Shown here in pieces: positions 15,902-25,573 of a DNA stretch of 64,000 nt. The position numbers and the translations under genes were made by a program. This stretch comes from Limnospira fusiformis SAG 85.79 (lineage in GTDB: Bacteria; Cyanobacteriota; Cyanobacteriia; Cyanobacteriales; Microcoleaceae): contig NZ_CP051185.1 of the NCBI RefSeq assembly GCF_012516315.1, positions 5,213,363-5,277,362 on the forward strand, written 5' to 3'. The notes beneath the pieces are model-generated. The model was not told the origin of the DNA, did no database searches, and worked only from the letters and a program-made list of their open reading frames with translations. Numbering within the stretch: the first letter of the stretch is position 1; each line of letters starts with the position of its first letter.

Positions 15902-17479
15902 GCTGGGTAGTTTCAACATCACCCCAGCAATCAACCAGTAATAAACGGCAACGGGGTCGGTATCGAGAGGATACCAGTAGGGGTTGTAACCGATAATGAT
16001 AATAAAAATCCAGAAGACAATACCATCATTTCTCAGATGAGAATTGCGGACTTGATGATAAGATTTGAAACCTTCGATCATCAGGGTGGTTACCAATATT
16101 AAAAAGGCGATCGCTCCTATGATGCCTAATTCGTAGATGAGTTTAGAATAATAGGTTTCTAGTAGCCGTGTGCTACCTAGACTGCGGGTGGCATTAGTCC
16201 CTCGTCCGAGTCCATTACCTAATAAGCCTCGGCTATTTCTGAGAGTCCACTGAGTTTGATCTATGACAAATTCGGGAGGGGGGGATGCTATCCAGCGTCC
16301 GGTAAAACTTTCAATTCGTCCCTCGGCTAGATTAGGAAATATGACGAGGGTAGTTAACAAAAATAGTCCGATGGCTAAAAAGCTAATTAATAATCGCTTC
16401 CAACGAGATATATGACTGGTGGCAACCATTAATAATATCAGCACCACAGGTACGGCCAAAAAAGCGGTTCTCTGACCTGAGATGACGGCATTTATCATGA
16501 TTAAGAATAGGGAAAATCCGCCAGTTATCTGCCAAGTGATTTTCGGGTCATTGAGGGCAGTTAGAAAAGCAAAAAAGGCACTGGAAATTAAAAACCATGT
16601 CCAATGCCACGGCGAGACAAAGGTTCCTGGAAGTCGGATAAAATTGGCTTCTGGTAGGTAGCCTAAAGAACCCCCAACTAGACACTTGCGCTGTAGGTTG
16701 GCTGTTAGTAAAAGATGGGGTTCTAAGCCGCTATTGTCAGGACAAACACCTGTGATGACTAACCAAAATTGAGCGATACCTAGCAGACAACATACTATGG
16801 CTAAAACTACCTGTAAACGATTGAGGAAATAGACATCTTGACTTTTACGGATCAGGTAATATCCACAGGTGATTAGGGGGATATATCCGATTAAGATGGC
16901 TAATCCGAAAATCCCCATAACTATGGGAATTCCCCTAGGGTCATCACTAAAATGTTGCCCTCCATTGACGATAATTAGGTTAATTAAAGCAATCCCTACA
17001 AAGATTAATAGCGGGATTTTGAGATGTTTATTAATCAGAATTGCTTTGCCTTCACGAATTAAGACAACCAGCATTCCTAAAAGGGCGGGAATGTAAAATA
17101 ATATATTTTTTAGTAAGTGAAAAATAGGTCGATCATCCCCTACCCAATAGGCGATCGTCCCCGCCAAAGGTAAATAAATCAGTAAACCCCATAATCCTTG
17201 GCGGGGATATCGGTAGGATAAAGCCGCACAGAAAATGGTGATAATTACATAAATAATCGCGATCGCCCCTAGGTCATTTCCAAACATGACCATAGCGACA
17301 ATTAATGATAAAACACTCACCCAACCCAGATAGGGAACTAAGCCTGATGTGTGATTAAATAAAGATTCGGAGTCGGTGACTGTAGGTATCTCGTTTTCTT
17401 CCTCTGTGAAAGCGGAGGAATGAGGGGGAGATTCATTTTGATACTGTAATGATGAAGGATGATTGTTGGGTTCTGACAT
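15890..17479 (-). CDS. O-antigen ligase/Wzy-like polysaccharide membrane protein
   Basis: 529 residues with about 11-12 hydrophobic segments. A ~35-residue soluble N-terminus is followed by membrane helices, and a large periplasmic loop lies late in the protein (residues ~390-440, SFTGRWIASPPPEF...LLGNGLGRGTNATR). Together with the upstream SGQRTAFLA motif this is typical of the O-antigen ligase/polymerase superfamily (Wzy_C/WaaL). It probably polymerises or transfers a surface polysaccharide. No glycosyltransferases flank it, so the substrate is open. Convergent with the ImmA gene. Confidence 0.75.
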   Translation of the reverse strand: MSEPNNHPSSLQYQNESPPHSSAFTEEENEIPTVTDSESLFNHTSGLVPYLGWVSVLSLIVAMVMFGNDLGAIAIIYVIITIFCAALSYRYPRQGLWGLLIYLPLAGTIAYWVGDDRPIFHLLKNILFYIPALLGMLVVLIREGKAILINKHLKIPLLIFVGIALINLIIVNGGQHFSDDPRGIPIVMGIFGLAILIGYIPLITCGYYLIRKSQDVYFLNRLQVVLAIVCCLLGIAQFWLVITGVCPDNSGLEPHLLLTANLQRKCLVGGSLGYLPEANFIRLPGTFVSPWHWTWFLISSAFFAFLTALNDPKITWQITGGFSLFLIMINAVISGQRTAFLAVPVVLILLMVATSHISRWKRLLISFLAIGLFLLTTLVIFPNLAEGRIESFTGRWIASPPPEFVIDQTQWTLRNSRGLLGNGLGRGTNATRSLGSTRLLETYYSKLIYELGIIGAIAFLILVTTLMIEGFKSYHQVRNSHLRNDGIVFWIFIIIIGYNPYWYPLDTDPVAVYYWLIAGVMLKLPSLTE

Positions 17480-17504
17480 GGATGCACTTTACCCTTACTA
17501 ATTG

Positions 17505-17681
17505 TCACCCTGATTCAAATTCGATCGCCCAAATTTGACAAATTCGTTGCTGCTTTTGGGACGGTAGTTGATGGTAGACACTAAGTATCTCTTGGTGGGT
17601 GAAATCAACAATTAGGGCAGATATTTGGTTAGGATTTTTAGTCCTGACCAAGGCAGATTTTAATTGTTCGAGATCAGCCAT
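17505..17681 (-). CDS. Small hypothetical protein (58 aa)
   Basis: ATG at 17681 to TGA at 17505-17507. The protein begins MADLEQLKSALVRTKNPNQI and ends WAIEFESG; it is soluble, with a helical N-terminus. It sits 12 bp downstream of another small ORF on the same strand and fills the gap before the O-antigen ligase-like gene. Codon use and HIP1 content look coding, but there is no recognised family. Confidence 0.45.
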   Translation of the reverse strand: MADLEQLKSALVRTKNPNQISALIVDFTHQEILSVYHQLPSQKQQRICQIWAIEFESG

Positions 17682-17693
17682 TCGTTAATTAAG

Positions 17694-17897
17694 TTATTCA
17701 GATGGGGAATTGGGGGACTCCGAGGGTAGCGGTAAACTGGTTAAGTCCGTTGGCGGGTTGACTGTCCGATCGCCCTCGGAATTGGGACGCGGGTTCATAT
17801 CCTCGGATTCTAGGGTTTCGGTAAATTCGGTTAATTGTTGAAAGAGGCGATCGCTGATCCTAAACATGATCGGATCTTCTGGCTGATTCTCTGCCAT
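17694..17897 (-). CDS. Small Pro/Ser-rich hypothetical protein (67 aa)
   Basis: Starts MAENQPEDPIMFRISDRLFQ. It has a short amphipathic helix followed by a disordered acidic, Pro/Ser-rich tail. Its GGACATGGC context, 18 bp after the MAPEG stop, suggests the three small minus-strand genes (MAPEG, this, and the 58-aa ORF) share a transcript. No family recognised. Confidence 0.5.
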   Translation of the reverse strand: MAENQPEDPIMFRISDRLFQQLTEFTETLESEDMNPRPNSEGDRTVNPPTDLTSLPLPSESPNSPSE

Positions 17898-17915
17898 GTC
17901 CTTGACTCCACGAAT

Positions 17916-18314
17916 TTAGATCAGTTGTTTAACCAAGGGGATGATAATTCCGATTAGAGACCCCCCCAATAGGGAAAATAAGCATAAGATACTGACCCCA
18001 AAGCCAATCATCCGCTTTTCCGCCGCCTGATAGTATCCCCACGCATAGAGAATGCGCCCAACTATCCATACTGCCCCCAAACCCGCAGCCACTAAGGGAC
18101 TGACAAACTCAGAAAACAGCCACAACGCTGGAAGGAACATAATTAACTGTTCTAGGGTATTTTGCTGTACCCGCAAAACTCTTTCAAAGTTGGGATCGCC
18201 TGTCATGTCAGGAGGCATAACCTTATATTTCATTCTAGCTCTACCTACGTTGATGGTGACAACCAGGTATAGGATAAGCGCAGATGCAGTGATTAGGCTT
18301 GGCCAAGGTGACAT
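17916..18314 (-). CDS. MAPEG family membrane protein
   Basis: 132 residues with four hydrophobic helices and the MAPEG signature: N-terminal LYLVVTINVGRARMKYKV, then NFERVLRVQQNTLEQLIMFLPALWLF (the E/RVQxNxxE catalytic-type segment), then GRILYAWGYYQAAEKRMIGFG. MAPEG proteins include glutathione transferases and leukotriene C4 synthase-like enzymes; in cyanobacteria they are often microsomal-GST-like. Located in the cytoplasmic or thylakoid membrane. A CRP-like site lies about 100 bp upstream of its start. Confidence 0.88.
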   Translation of the reverse strand: MSPWPSLITASALILYLVVTINVGRARMKYKVMPPDMTGDPNFERVLRVQQNTLEQLIMFLPALWLFSEFVSPLVAAGLGAVWIVGRILYAWGYYQAAEKRMIGFGVSILCLFSLLGGSLIGIIIPLVKQLI

Positions 18315-18414
18315 AGATTGATTGCCTCGTGAGTATCTACCACAATATTAACCTGCTTCGCCATTTTGGGTGGGAATTTCTCCGTATCTACCCTCAGACA
18401 GGTTTTTAGCCCAT

Positions 18415-18430
18415 TGTGATCACAGTCACA
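18415..18430. promoter_or_regulatory. CRP/SyCRP1-type binding site
   Basis: TGTGATCACAGTCACA matches the cAMP-receptor consensus TGTGA-N6-TCACA exactly. It lies about 100 bp upstream of the MAPEG start (minus) and about 340 bp before the GGDEF pseudogene core (plus). The rest of 18315-18771 holds no convincing gene; a second GATCACAATC half-site lies near 18446. Confidence 0.5.
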
Positions 18431-18771
18431 TAAATTTGGTCAAATGATCACAATCATTCAAACTAGCCGATCACGAGACTTTTTCAGGATTATCACGGTA
18501 TCGGCGGATAGTCGTCACGGCAATCTTACGGCAGATCGTCAATAATCGATATTGTTGAAACCGAGAGATAGGTAAGTTAACCGTGATTCTGAACCCACAA
18601 CTATTAAATCTTATTTCCATCGAAAAGTCAAGATATTTCCAGGAAATTAATCTGAAGTCCAAGCTGGAAGTCATCTTCACTAAAATGGTCAGCAAGTTGG
18701 GTTTAAATAATCACCAAAACTTGCATCATGAACATCCCCATTTTTCGAGGAACTATCAAGATAATACTACC

Positions 18772-19474
18772 ATGAATATTGACATCCTAAATCGCCCAAT
18801 AGTTCAGGACATTTTAGTTGATAGTAATACCATGGAGAATATTGATCAATATCCCATTAACATCCTCCACAATATTGCTCTAGCGGAAACTGTATCGTAA
18901 GATTTACTATCAAAATATCAGGATTCGGCAGCTACAGCAAGAAAACAGAAAGCTGAAAGAACTAGCTTTTTTGGATGATTTAACGCAATTAGCAAATCGA
19001 CGTAAGTTCTATCTTTATATGGAACATACTTTACCAAGCCAAAAAGGACAACCCATCTCTTTAATTCTCTTAGACATAGATTTTTTCAAGCCCTACAATG
19101 ATAATTATGGTCACTTAGCGGGAGATTTATGTCTGCCAAGAATTGCCAAAGCTATTCAAGAAGCTATCACGGCTTCTCATAAGCAAAAGCCCTACTTAGC
19201 CGCCCGCTACGGTGGTGAAGAGTTTGCGATTATCCTACCGGGTCTTAAATTAAAAGAAGCCCTGAATGTAGCGAACCAAATTCGCCTGAAGGTTTTGGCT
19301 AAAAATATCCCCCACTGTGGGTCTGAGATTGGTTCATGTATTACCCTTAGCGCGGGAGTTGCCAGTCAAATTATTGGGGATGATTTATCACCAGAAGACC
19401 TGATATTAAGTGCAGATAGGGGATTGGATCAAGCGAAAAATAGCGGGCGTAACCGAGTTTTATCAGAGTCTTGA
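18772..19474 (+). pseudogene. GGDEF diguanylate cyclase broken by a frameshift
   Basis: Two frames together make one protein. Frame 1 (open from a GTG at 18583; a likely ATG at 18772, MNIDILNRPIVQDILVD) ends ...NIALAETVS at 18900. Frame 2, open from 18884, continues YRKIYYQNIRIRQLQQENRKL then ELAFLDDLTQLANRR and a full GGDEF domain with the active-site loop RYGGEEF, ending at 19474. The normal linker is restored if one base is added or removed near 18890. The catalytic loop is intact, so a shortened product from a downstream start (for example TTG 18971) would lack the helix before the domain. The 3' end overlaps the convergent mocR gene by 46 bp. Confidence 0.75.
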
Positions 19475-20907
19475 TTGGCAATTAGTTCTCCTAAAGTTTT
19501 CATAGCCATATCTATTTTGGGAGACCAAAGTAAACCACAATTTAAGCGAAAGCAGTTTTGATAGTTTCCTGATGCAGAAAACATGGTACCAGGAGCAATG
19601 CTAATTTGGCGTTGGTAGGCTTCTTGGTAAAGTGCGATCGCATCAAAATGGGGTGGAAGTTCTACCCATAAGACGTGACCTCCTGTGGGGCGCGTTACTT
19701 TAGTTTCTGGGGGAAAATAATCACAAATTGCCTGAGTCATTCGTAAAACCTGTTCCCCATAAGCCCGTCGTAGGTGTCGGAGATGGCGGTCATAACCTCC
19801 ATTGGCTAAAAAGGCAGCGATCGCTAATTGATTAGCTGCCGCTGTGACAATGTTAGTAAACAATTTGAGTTGTTCGACGGTGTTTTGATAACGACCAGCG
19901 ACCACCCAACCTACCCGCAAACCGGGAGAAATGGTTTTACTACAAGAAGAGCAATATAAAACCAAACCCTTTTTATCAAACGCTTTAATCGCCTTCGGAC
20001 GCATCTCATCAAAACCTAAATCTCCATAAACGTCATCTTCCACCAAAGGAATATCGTAGCGTTCCAGAATTTCCACTAAGGCTTTTTTCTTGCTATCTTC
20101 CATACAGCTTCCCAGGGGATTACTAAAATTGGAAACGATCGCACAAGCAGCCACCTGACCTTGACTCAGGGCGTTTTCCAAATCTGGTAATGATAAGCCG
20201 GATCGCGGGTGGGTGGGAAGTTCCAAGGCTTTTAGGTGTAGAGATTGCAAAATTTCTAACAATCCATAATAGGATGGGGACTCGATCGCCACTGTGTCCC
20301 CCGGTTTTGTGATCGCGCGTAGAGATAAATACATCCCCTCTGTCGTCCCATTCACAATCAAAATTTGGTCTGGGGTGAGGGAACAACCCGCATCCATTAA
20401 TCTCCTGGCTACTTCATCGCGTAAAGGTTCCAACCCTGGTAGCGCGTTATAGGAGTGACAGACTTCTGGGTTTTGACGCATTACCTGTCCCATCAGTCGA
20501 TTTAATGCGGCGAGGGGGAATAGTTCCGGGTCAGGGACGGCGGCACCGAGTTTAATCATTCCTGGTTCCCGTAGGACTTTATTGATCTTAAAAGCTATTG
20601 AGGTATCTACGTTACAGGCTAGTCCCGGAGGGGCTGAGGAGGTGGGTTCTGCGGGTGGAAGTGACAGAATATGGCGAACATAGTACCCCGACTGAGGACG
20701 CGCGACAATTAGCCCTCTGTCTTCGAGGAGGCGATAGGCTTCTAATACTGTAGTGATGCTAACACTCATCTGTTGGTGCATTTTGCGGACTGAGGGAATG
20801 CGCGAGCCTGGTTTCAGGGTCCCTTCTTTAATGAGGGACTGAATGCGGTTGGCTACCTGTTCATACAAATTCACTCCGGGAGACTTTTCCACGGGTCTGG
20901 CTTTCAT
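19429..20907 (-). CDS. MocR-type GntR regulator/PLP aminotransferase fusion
   Basis: 492-residue two-domain transcription factor. Residues ~10-80 are a GntR winged helix (NLYEQVANRIQSLIKEGTLKPGSRIPSVRKMHQQMSVS, split here by the usual turn). After a linker comes a class I aminotransferase domain with the PLP-binding Lys in SCSKTISPGLRVGW and the NFSNPLG and DDVYGDL motifs. Such proteins sense PLP or an amine ligand and regulate a divergent gene. The ATG at 20907 is chosen because CCTCC (RBS) lies 7 bp away; the ATG at 20913 is too close. An inverted-repeat operator lies just upstream. Confidence 0.88.
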   Translation of the reverse strand: MKARPVEKSPGVNLYEQVANRIQSLIKEGTLKPGSRIPSVRKMHQQMSVSITTVLEAYRLLEDRGLIVARPQSGYYVRHILSLPPAEPTSSAPPGLACNVDTSIAFKINKVLREPGMIKLGAAVPDPELFPLAALNRLMGQVMRQNPEVCHSYNALPGLEPLRDEVARRLMDAGCSLTPDQILIVNGTTEGMYLSLRAITKPGDTVAIESPSYYGLLEILQSLHLKALELPTHPRSGLSLPDLENALSQGQVAACAIVSNFSNPLGSCMEDSKKKALVEILERYDIPLVEDDVYGDLGFDEMRPKAIKAFDKKGLVLYCSSCSKTISPGLRVGWVVAGRYQNTVEQLKLFTNIVTAAANQLAIAAFLANGGYDRHLRHLRRAYGEQVLRMTQAICDYFPPETKVTRPTGGHVLWVELPPHFDAIALYQEAYQRQISIAPGTMFSASGNYQNCFRLNCGLLWSPKIDMAMKTLGELIANQDSDKTRLRPLFFA

Positions 20908-20955
20908 GGTCATACCTCCAAATCCCTTACAAGGATACAGTTGCTGATTTTCTTA

Positions 20956-21017
20956 CCATAACAGTTGCCAAAAATTAAACTGTTATGGCTACAATTCATC
21001 ATAACTGCATCTGTTAT
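20956..21017. promoter_or_regulatory. Candidate MocR operator (inverted repeats)
   Basis: Perfect 11-bp inverted repeat CCATAACAGTT (20956-20966) / AACTGTTATGG (20978-20988) with an 11-bp spacer. A third, weaker palindrome follows at 21001-21017 (ATAAC...GTTAT). It lies 50-110 bp upstream of the mocR start, in the divergent region shared with the gene at 21179, and overlaps a possible TTGCCA/TACAAT promoter. Repeated sites like this are typical of GntR/MocR regulators. Confidence 0.65.
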
Positions 21018-21178
21018 TTTTGGCTGAGGTAGGTCATACTTTTTATAGAGTGATCGAAATTTACTTATTTTGGCGATCGCTTATTTATGTGAACCGCGAT
21101 AAATAAGGGAGTTTAAAGTTAGCATCTCCTCTACTTTATGGTTTGTTACAACTGAATATTCATGGAGGAATTGTGGCG

Positions 21179-21466
21179 ATGAAATCAACGGAACGAACTG
21201 CTTGTAGTACCATGCCATTGACGGGTAATGCTTTGGTGAATTATTCCGGCATTTACCCCACAAAAGGTATTGTTAATTGGTGGCAAAAAATACCTAGTTT
21301 ATTGTATAATTTTCTGCTGGGTGGCGGGGATATCAGAATCTCTGAAAGTTATGATCAAGATGGTGATTTAGTCTGGGATGTTTATGACCCTTTCACTCGG
21401 CGCAATCAACGTTTTTATACGGAACAAGATGTCAGAATTTGGTTAGAATCCCGCTATTCTAAATAA
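21179..21466 (+). CDS. Conserved cyanobacterial hypothetical protein (95 aa)
   Basis: Starts MKSTERTACSTMPLTGNALV at the ATG 21179, with GGAGGAA 9 bp upstream. Polar protein with one Trp-rich helix (GIVNWWQKIPSLLYNFLLGGG) followed by a beta-rich, acidic segment (DIRISESYDQDGDLVWDVYDPFTRRNQRFYTEQDV). The C-terminal part resembles small cyanobacterial proteins of unknown function. It is divergent from the mocR gene and shares the operator region, so it may be the regulated target. Confidence 0.65.
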   Translation: MKSTERTACSTMPLTGNALVNYSGIYPTKGIVNWWQKIPSLLYNFLLGGGDIRISESYDQDGDLVWDVYDPFTRRNQRFYTEQDVRIWLESRYSK

Positions 21467-21566
21467 TCCGGGGTTTATTTGTCAACCCAATATCTGAGGG
21501 ATATCTATTGAGTCTGTCAGTAGGTTAGACCCTACTTATACCCAATTTTTGATTCAGGGGGTTTTT

Positions 21567-21734
21567 ATGGTGAAACAACAGAATTGGCAAAATCATCGGT
21601 TATTATCCCGATCGCATCTTTGGGGCGATCGTCTCATCAAACTGATACACAATACCATCGAATTTAGTCTCTTTTATGGTGAATATATAGTCATACCTCC
21701 CGACCAAAGACTAAAGCAACTGTCTCATAAATAA
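21567..21734 (+). CDS. Possible small basic protein (55 aa)
   Basis: ATG 21567 preceded by AGGGGG; reads MVKQQNWQNHRLLSRSHLWG and ends PDQRLKQLSHK. No family recognised and no strong context; it could be a chance frame in the 400-bp gap before the oxoprolinase gene. Confidence 0.3.
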   Translation: MVKQQNWQNHRLLSRSHLWGDRLIKLIHNTIEFSLFYGEYIVIPPDQRLKQLSHK

Positions 21735-21875
21735 GACCAGATCACCTAACCCCCTAACCACCCTCTCCCAGAAGGTGAGAAGGTGGTGGGGGCTGATTTC
21801 TGTATTGATTGAGAATGGCTATATAGAATGGGACTAGAGTAACTGTCAACAATTCACATGATTGGGGATTATTCA

Positions 21876-24800
21876 ATGGCTGAAAACTTAGTAAATAAAT
21901 ATCAATTTTGGGTAGATAGAGGCGGTACATTTACAGATATTGTCGCGCGCAAACCAGACGGTAGTTTAGTGACCCATAAACTCCTATCAGAAAATCCTCA
22001 ACGTTATCAGGATGCTGTGGTAGCTGGTATCAAAGAAATTTTAGGAATTGGTTTGCATGAACCCATCCCAGAAAATTGTATTTCTGAGGTAAAAATGGGA
22101 ACCACAGTAGCAACCAATGCACTCCTGGAACGCCAAGGCGATCGCACTGTGTTAATCATCACCAAAGGCTTTAAAGATGCTCTCCGCATTGGCTATCAAA
22201 ATCGCCCCGATATTTTTGCCCAAGAAATCATTTTACCATCCCTGCTATATGAAAGGGTAATCGAAGCAGAAGAACGCTACAGCGCCCAAGGGGAAGAACT
22301 GCAACCTCTCCAATTAGAACCCTTAAAAATCGCCCTAAAAAAGGCTTATCAAGACGGAATTCGCAGTTGTGCGATCGCCCTAATGCACAGCTACCGCTAC
22401 CCCAAACACGAACAACAAATCGCCGAAATCGCCGCCGAAATTGGCTTTACCCAAATTTCCGCATCCCACCAAATTAGCCCCCTCATGAAGCTAATCAGCC
22501 GGGGAGATACCACCGTAGTGGATGCTTACCTCTCACCCATTTTAAGGCGTTATATTGATAAAGTTGCCCAGGAATTATATGGCAACCAGCCCCCAAAAGA
22601 TGCAGTATCTAGCCCGCCGCAAAACCTGCCTAAATTAATGTTTATGCAGTCCAATGGTGCTTTAACTAACGCCCAAAACTTCCAAGGAAAAGACAGCATT
22701 TTATCAGGACCTGCTGGCGGCATTGTCGGCGCAGTGAAAACCAGTAAACAGGCAGGTTTTGACAAAATTATCACCTTTGATATGGGTGGAACATCCACAG
22801 ATGTCGCGCATTATAATGGCGAATATGAAAGACAATTTGAGACCGAAATTGCGGGAGTCAGAATGCGAACGCCTATCCTTTCTATTCATACTGTAGCAGC
22901 CGGGGGAGGTTCAATTTTATGCTTTGACGGTTTCCGCTATCGTGTCGGTCCAGAGTCTGCGGGTGCTGATCCAGGTCCCGCTTGCTATGGTGGTGGGGGA
23001 CCTTTAACAGTTACTGACTGTAACGTAATGTTAGGCAAAATTAGACCCGAATTTTTCCCCCAAGTATTCGGACCCCAAGCCAATTCACCCCTTGACCCAG
23101 AAGTAGTTAAAGCCAAATTTAACCAGTTAGCCGCAGATATTACTCAAGCCACCGGAGACCCTCGCCAACCGGAAGAAGTGGCGGCGGGTTTTATTGCGAT
23201 CGCCGTAGAAAATATGGCTAATGCGATTAAGAAAATATCCCTACAGCGGGGTTATGACGTATCCGAATATACCCTCTGTTGCTTTGGCGGCGCAGGAGGT
23301 CAACACGCCTGTGCGATCGCAGATACATTAGGCATTACACGGGTGTTTATTCATCCCTACGCTGGCGTTTTATCTGCCTATGGCATGGCCCTAGCAGATG
23401 TAGGTAACATCCGCGAGAAAGCCATAGAAGCCACGCTAAACGAACATTTATTAGCAGATATCACCCCAGTTTTAGCCGATTTAGAAACCGAAATGCGATC
23501 GGAACTTGACCCCCACAATTCCCCCAACGACATAGTTTTTTATCGCGCTAATTTAAAATATCAGGGGACTGACTCCACCCTAACCGTCCCATTTTCTCCC
23601 CAAGTCGAACCCATGAAAGCCGCCTTTGAAACCGAACACCGCACCCGTTATGGTTTTGTCAAAGCCGACAAAAAATTAATAGTTGAATCTGTATCCGTCG
23701 AAGTAGTCCGCCAGATGGAAAATCCCCCGGAAACCATATTATCTCGTCGAAATGATCAACCCCCATCTCCTATTGCTACCGTCCCTATGTTTGCTAATCA
23801 GAAATGGCAACAAACCCCCGTATTTCCCAGAGAGATTTTACAGCCAGGAGATGAAGTAATCGGACCTGCGATTATTCTTGAAGCCACCGGAACTAATATT
23901 ATAGAACCAGGTTGGTCTGCCCAATTAACCGAACGCAATCACTTAGTTTTAGCCAAAATTTCCCAGCCCCAAACCTCCCCCATTGACACCAATACCTTGA
24001 CCAATAAACCAGATCCCGTGCGTCTGGAAATTTTTAAAAACCTGTTTCAGTTTATCGCGGAACAGATGGGAATTACCCTACAAAATACGGCATCATCAGT
24101 TAACATTAAAGAACGCCTAGATTTTTCCTGTGCAATTTTTGATGAATTGGGGGAACTCGTAGCTAACGCTCCCCATATTCCTGTACATTTAGGCTCTATG
24201 GGAGAAAGTGTCCGCAGCCTAATTAAAGCCAAAGCCGAAACTCTCAAGCCGGGGGATGTTTATATGCTAAATAATCCCTATGATGGCGGGACTCACTTAC
24301 CTGATATTACCGTCATTACTCCAGTGTTTGATACCGCCGGATTAAACATTTTATTTTATGTGGCATCTCGCGGTCATCATGCTGACCTGGGAGGGATAAC
24401 ACCCGGTTCTATGCCGCCCCATAGTCAAACAGTATTGGAAGAAGGGATTTTAATCGATAATTTCCAGTTGGTTGATAGTGGCAAATTCCGAGAAGCAGAA
24501 TTGCTGAAATTATTAACTCATCATCCCTACCCGGCGCGGAACCCGGAGACTAATATTGCTGACCTACAAGCACAAATTGCCGCTAACGAAAAAGGGGTGA
24601 CGGAATTACAGAAAATGGTCGCACAATATGGGTTAGCCACAGTCCAGGCTTATATGAAATTTGTCCAGGATAATGCTGAGGAGTGCGTGAGAAAGGCTAT
24701 TTATGTTCTGCGGGATGGTCAGTTTATTTATCCTCTGGATAATGGGGGAGTTATTCAAGTCGCGATTAGCATTAATCGCCAAAACCGCAGCGCTAAAATA

Positions 24801-25541
24801 GATTTCACCGGAACTTCTCGACAATTGGAAAGTAATTTTAATGCGCCCCAGGCGGTTTGTAAAGCGGCGGTTTTGTATGTATTTCGGACTTTGGTGGCTG
24901 ATAGTATTCCCCTCAATGCTGGATGTCTAAAACCTTTGGAAATTGTCATCCCTCAAGGCTGTATGCTTAACCCCAAATTTCCGGCGGCTGTAGTAGCGGG
25001 AAATGTCGAAACTTCTCAGGCTGTGGTTGATGCTTTATATGGCGCTTTGGGGGTTATGGCGGCTTCCCAGGGAACTATGAATAATTTGACCTTTGGAAGC
25101 GATCGCTATCAGTATTATGAAACCATCTGCGGCGGATCTGGCGCAGGTCCAAATTTTCACGGGACCGACGCGGTACATACTCACATGACTAATTCTCGCC
25201 TAACTGATCCAGAAGTGTTAGAATGGCGTTATCCAGTTCTGATCGATGCTTTTGCTATTCGCCCCCACAGCGGCGGCGGCGGAAACTATCGCGGTGGTAA
25301 TGGTATTATCCGCCAAATTCGATTTTTGGAGGAAATGACTGCCACTATCCTATCGGGACATCGCATCATTCCACCTTTTGGTATGGCTGGGGGTGAACCG
25401 GGTATGGTGGGGCGTAATTCCATTACTCGCCAAAATGGGACTGTTGAAGATCTCGGTAGTACGGCGATCGCCCTTATGGGTATAGGGGATGTGTTGACCA
25501 TCCAAACTCCCGGCGGCGGGGGATATGGTGCGCCACAATAA
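21876..25541 (+). CDS. 5-oxoprolinase / hydantoinase A-B fusion (ATP-dependent)
   Basis: 1221 residues, the full size of single-chain 5-oxoprolinases. The N-terminal HyuA-like half (about residues 1-690) shows the actin-like ATPase motifs DRGGTFTDIVA and TFDMGGTSTDVA and the AAGGGSI motif; the C-terminal HyuB-like half (from ~710) carries NPYDGGTHLPDITVITP and the GGxGAGP motif CGGSGAGPNFHG. Predicted reaction: ATP-driven opening of 5-oxo-L-proline to glutamate (glutathione turnover), though hydantoins are an alternative substrate. ATG 21876 is preferred over 21858 by motif spacing. A hairpin terminator follows the stop. Confidence 0.9.
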   Translation: MAENLVNKYQFWVDRGGTFTDIVARKPDGSLVTHKLLSENPQRYQDAVVAGIKEILGIGLHEPIPENCISEVKMGTTVATNALLERQGDRTVLIITKGFKDALRIGYQNRPDIFAQEIILPSLLYERVIEAEERYSAQGEELQPLQLEPLKIALKKAYQDGIRSCAIALMHSYRYPKHEQQIAEIAAEIGFTQISASHQISPLMKLISRGDTTVVDAYLSPILRRYIDKVAQELYGNQPPKDAVSSPPQNLPKLMFMQSNGALTNAQNFQGKDSILSGPAGGIVGAVKTSKQAGFDKIITFDMGGTSTDVAHYNGEYERQFETEIAGVRMRTPILSIHTVAAGGGSILCFDGFRYRVGPESAGADPGPACYGGGGPLTVTDCNVMLGKIRPEFFPQVFGPQANSPLDPEVVKAKFNQLAADITQATGDPRQPEEVAAGFIAIAVENMANAIKKISLQRGYDVSEYTLCCFGGAGGQHACAIADTLGITRVFIHPYAGVLSAYGMALADVGNIREKAIEATLNEHLLADITPVLADLETEMRSELDPHNSPNDIVFYRANLKYQGTDSTLTVPFSPQVEPMKAAFETEHRTRYGFVKADKKLIVESVSVEVVRQMENPPETILSRRNDQPPSPIATVPMFANQKWQQTPVFPREILQPGDEVIGPAIILEATGTNIIEPGWSAQLTERNHLVLAKISQPQTSPIDTNTLTNKPDPVRLEIFKNLFQFIAEQMGITLQNTASSVNIKERLDFSCAIFDELGELVANAPHIPVHLGSMGESVRSLIKAKAETLKPGDVYMLNNPYDGGTHLPDITVITPVFDTAGLNILFYVASRGHHADLGGITPGSMPPHSQTVLEEGILIDNFQLVDSGKFREAELLKLLTHHPYPARNPETNIADLQAQIAANEKGVTELQKMVAQYGLATVQAYMKFVQDNAEECVRKAIYVLRDGQFIYPLDNGGVIQVAISINRQNRSAKIDFTGTSRQLESNFNAPQAVCKAAVLYVFRTLVADSIPLNAGCLKPLEIVIPQGCMLNPKFPAAVVAGNVETSQAVVDALYGALGVMAASQGTMNNLTFGSDRYQYYETICGGSGAGPNFHGTDAVHTHMTNSRLTDPEVLEWRYPVLIDAFAIRPHSGGGGNYRGGNGIIRQIRFLEEMTATILSGHRIIPPFGMAGGEPGMVGRNSITRQNGTVEDLGSTAIALMGIGDVLTIQTPGGGGYGAPQ

Positions 25542-25573
25542 CCTATAATAGGCTAGAAACCTCTTTGACCATG

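Noticed and set aside
22550..25538. Several minus-strand frames inside the oxoprolinase gene
   Set aside because: Antisense shadows of a 1221-codon gene with intact motifs on the plus strand.
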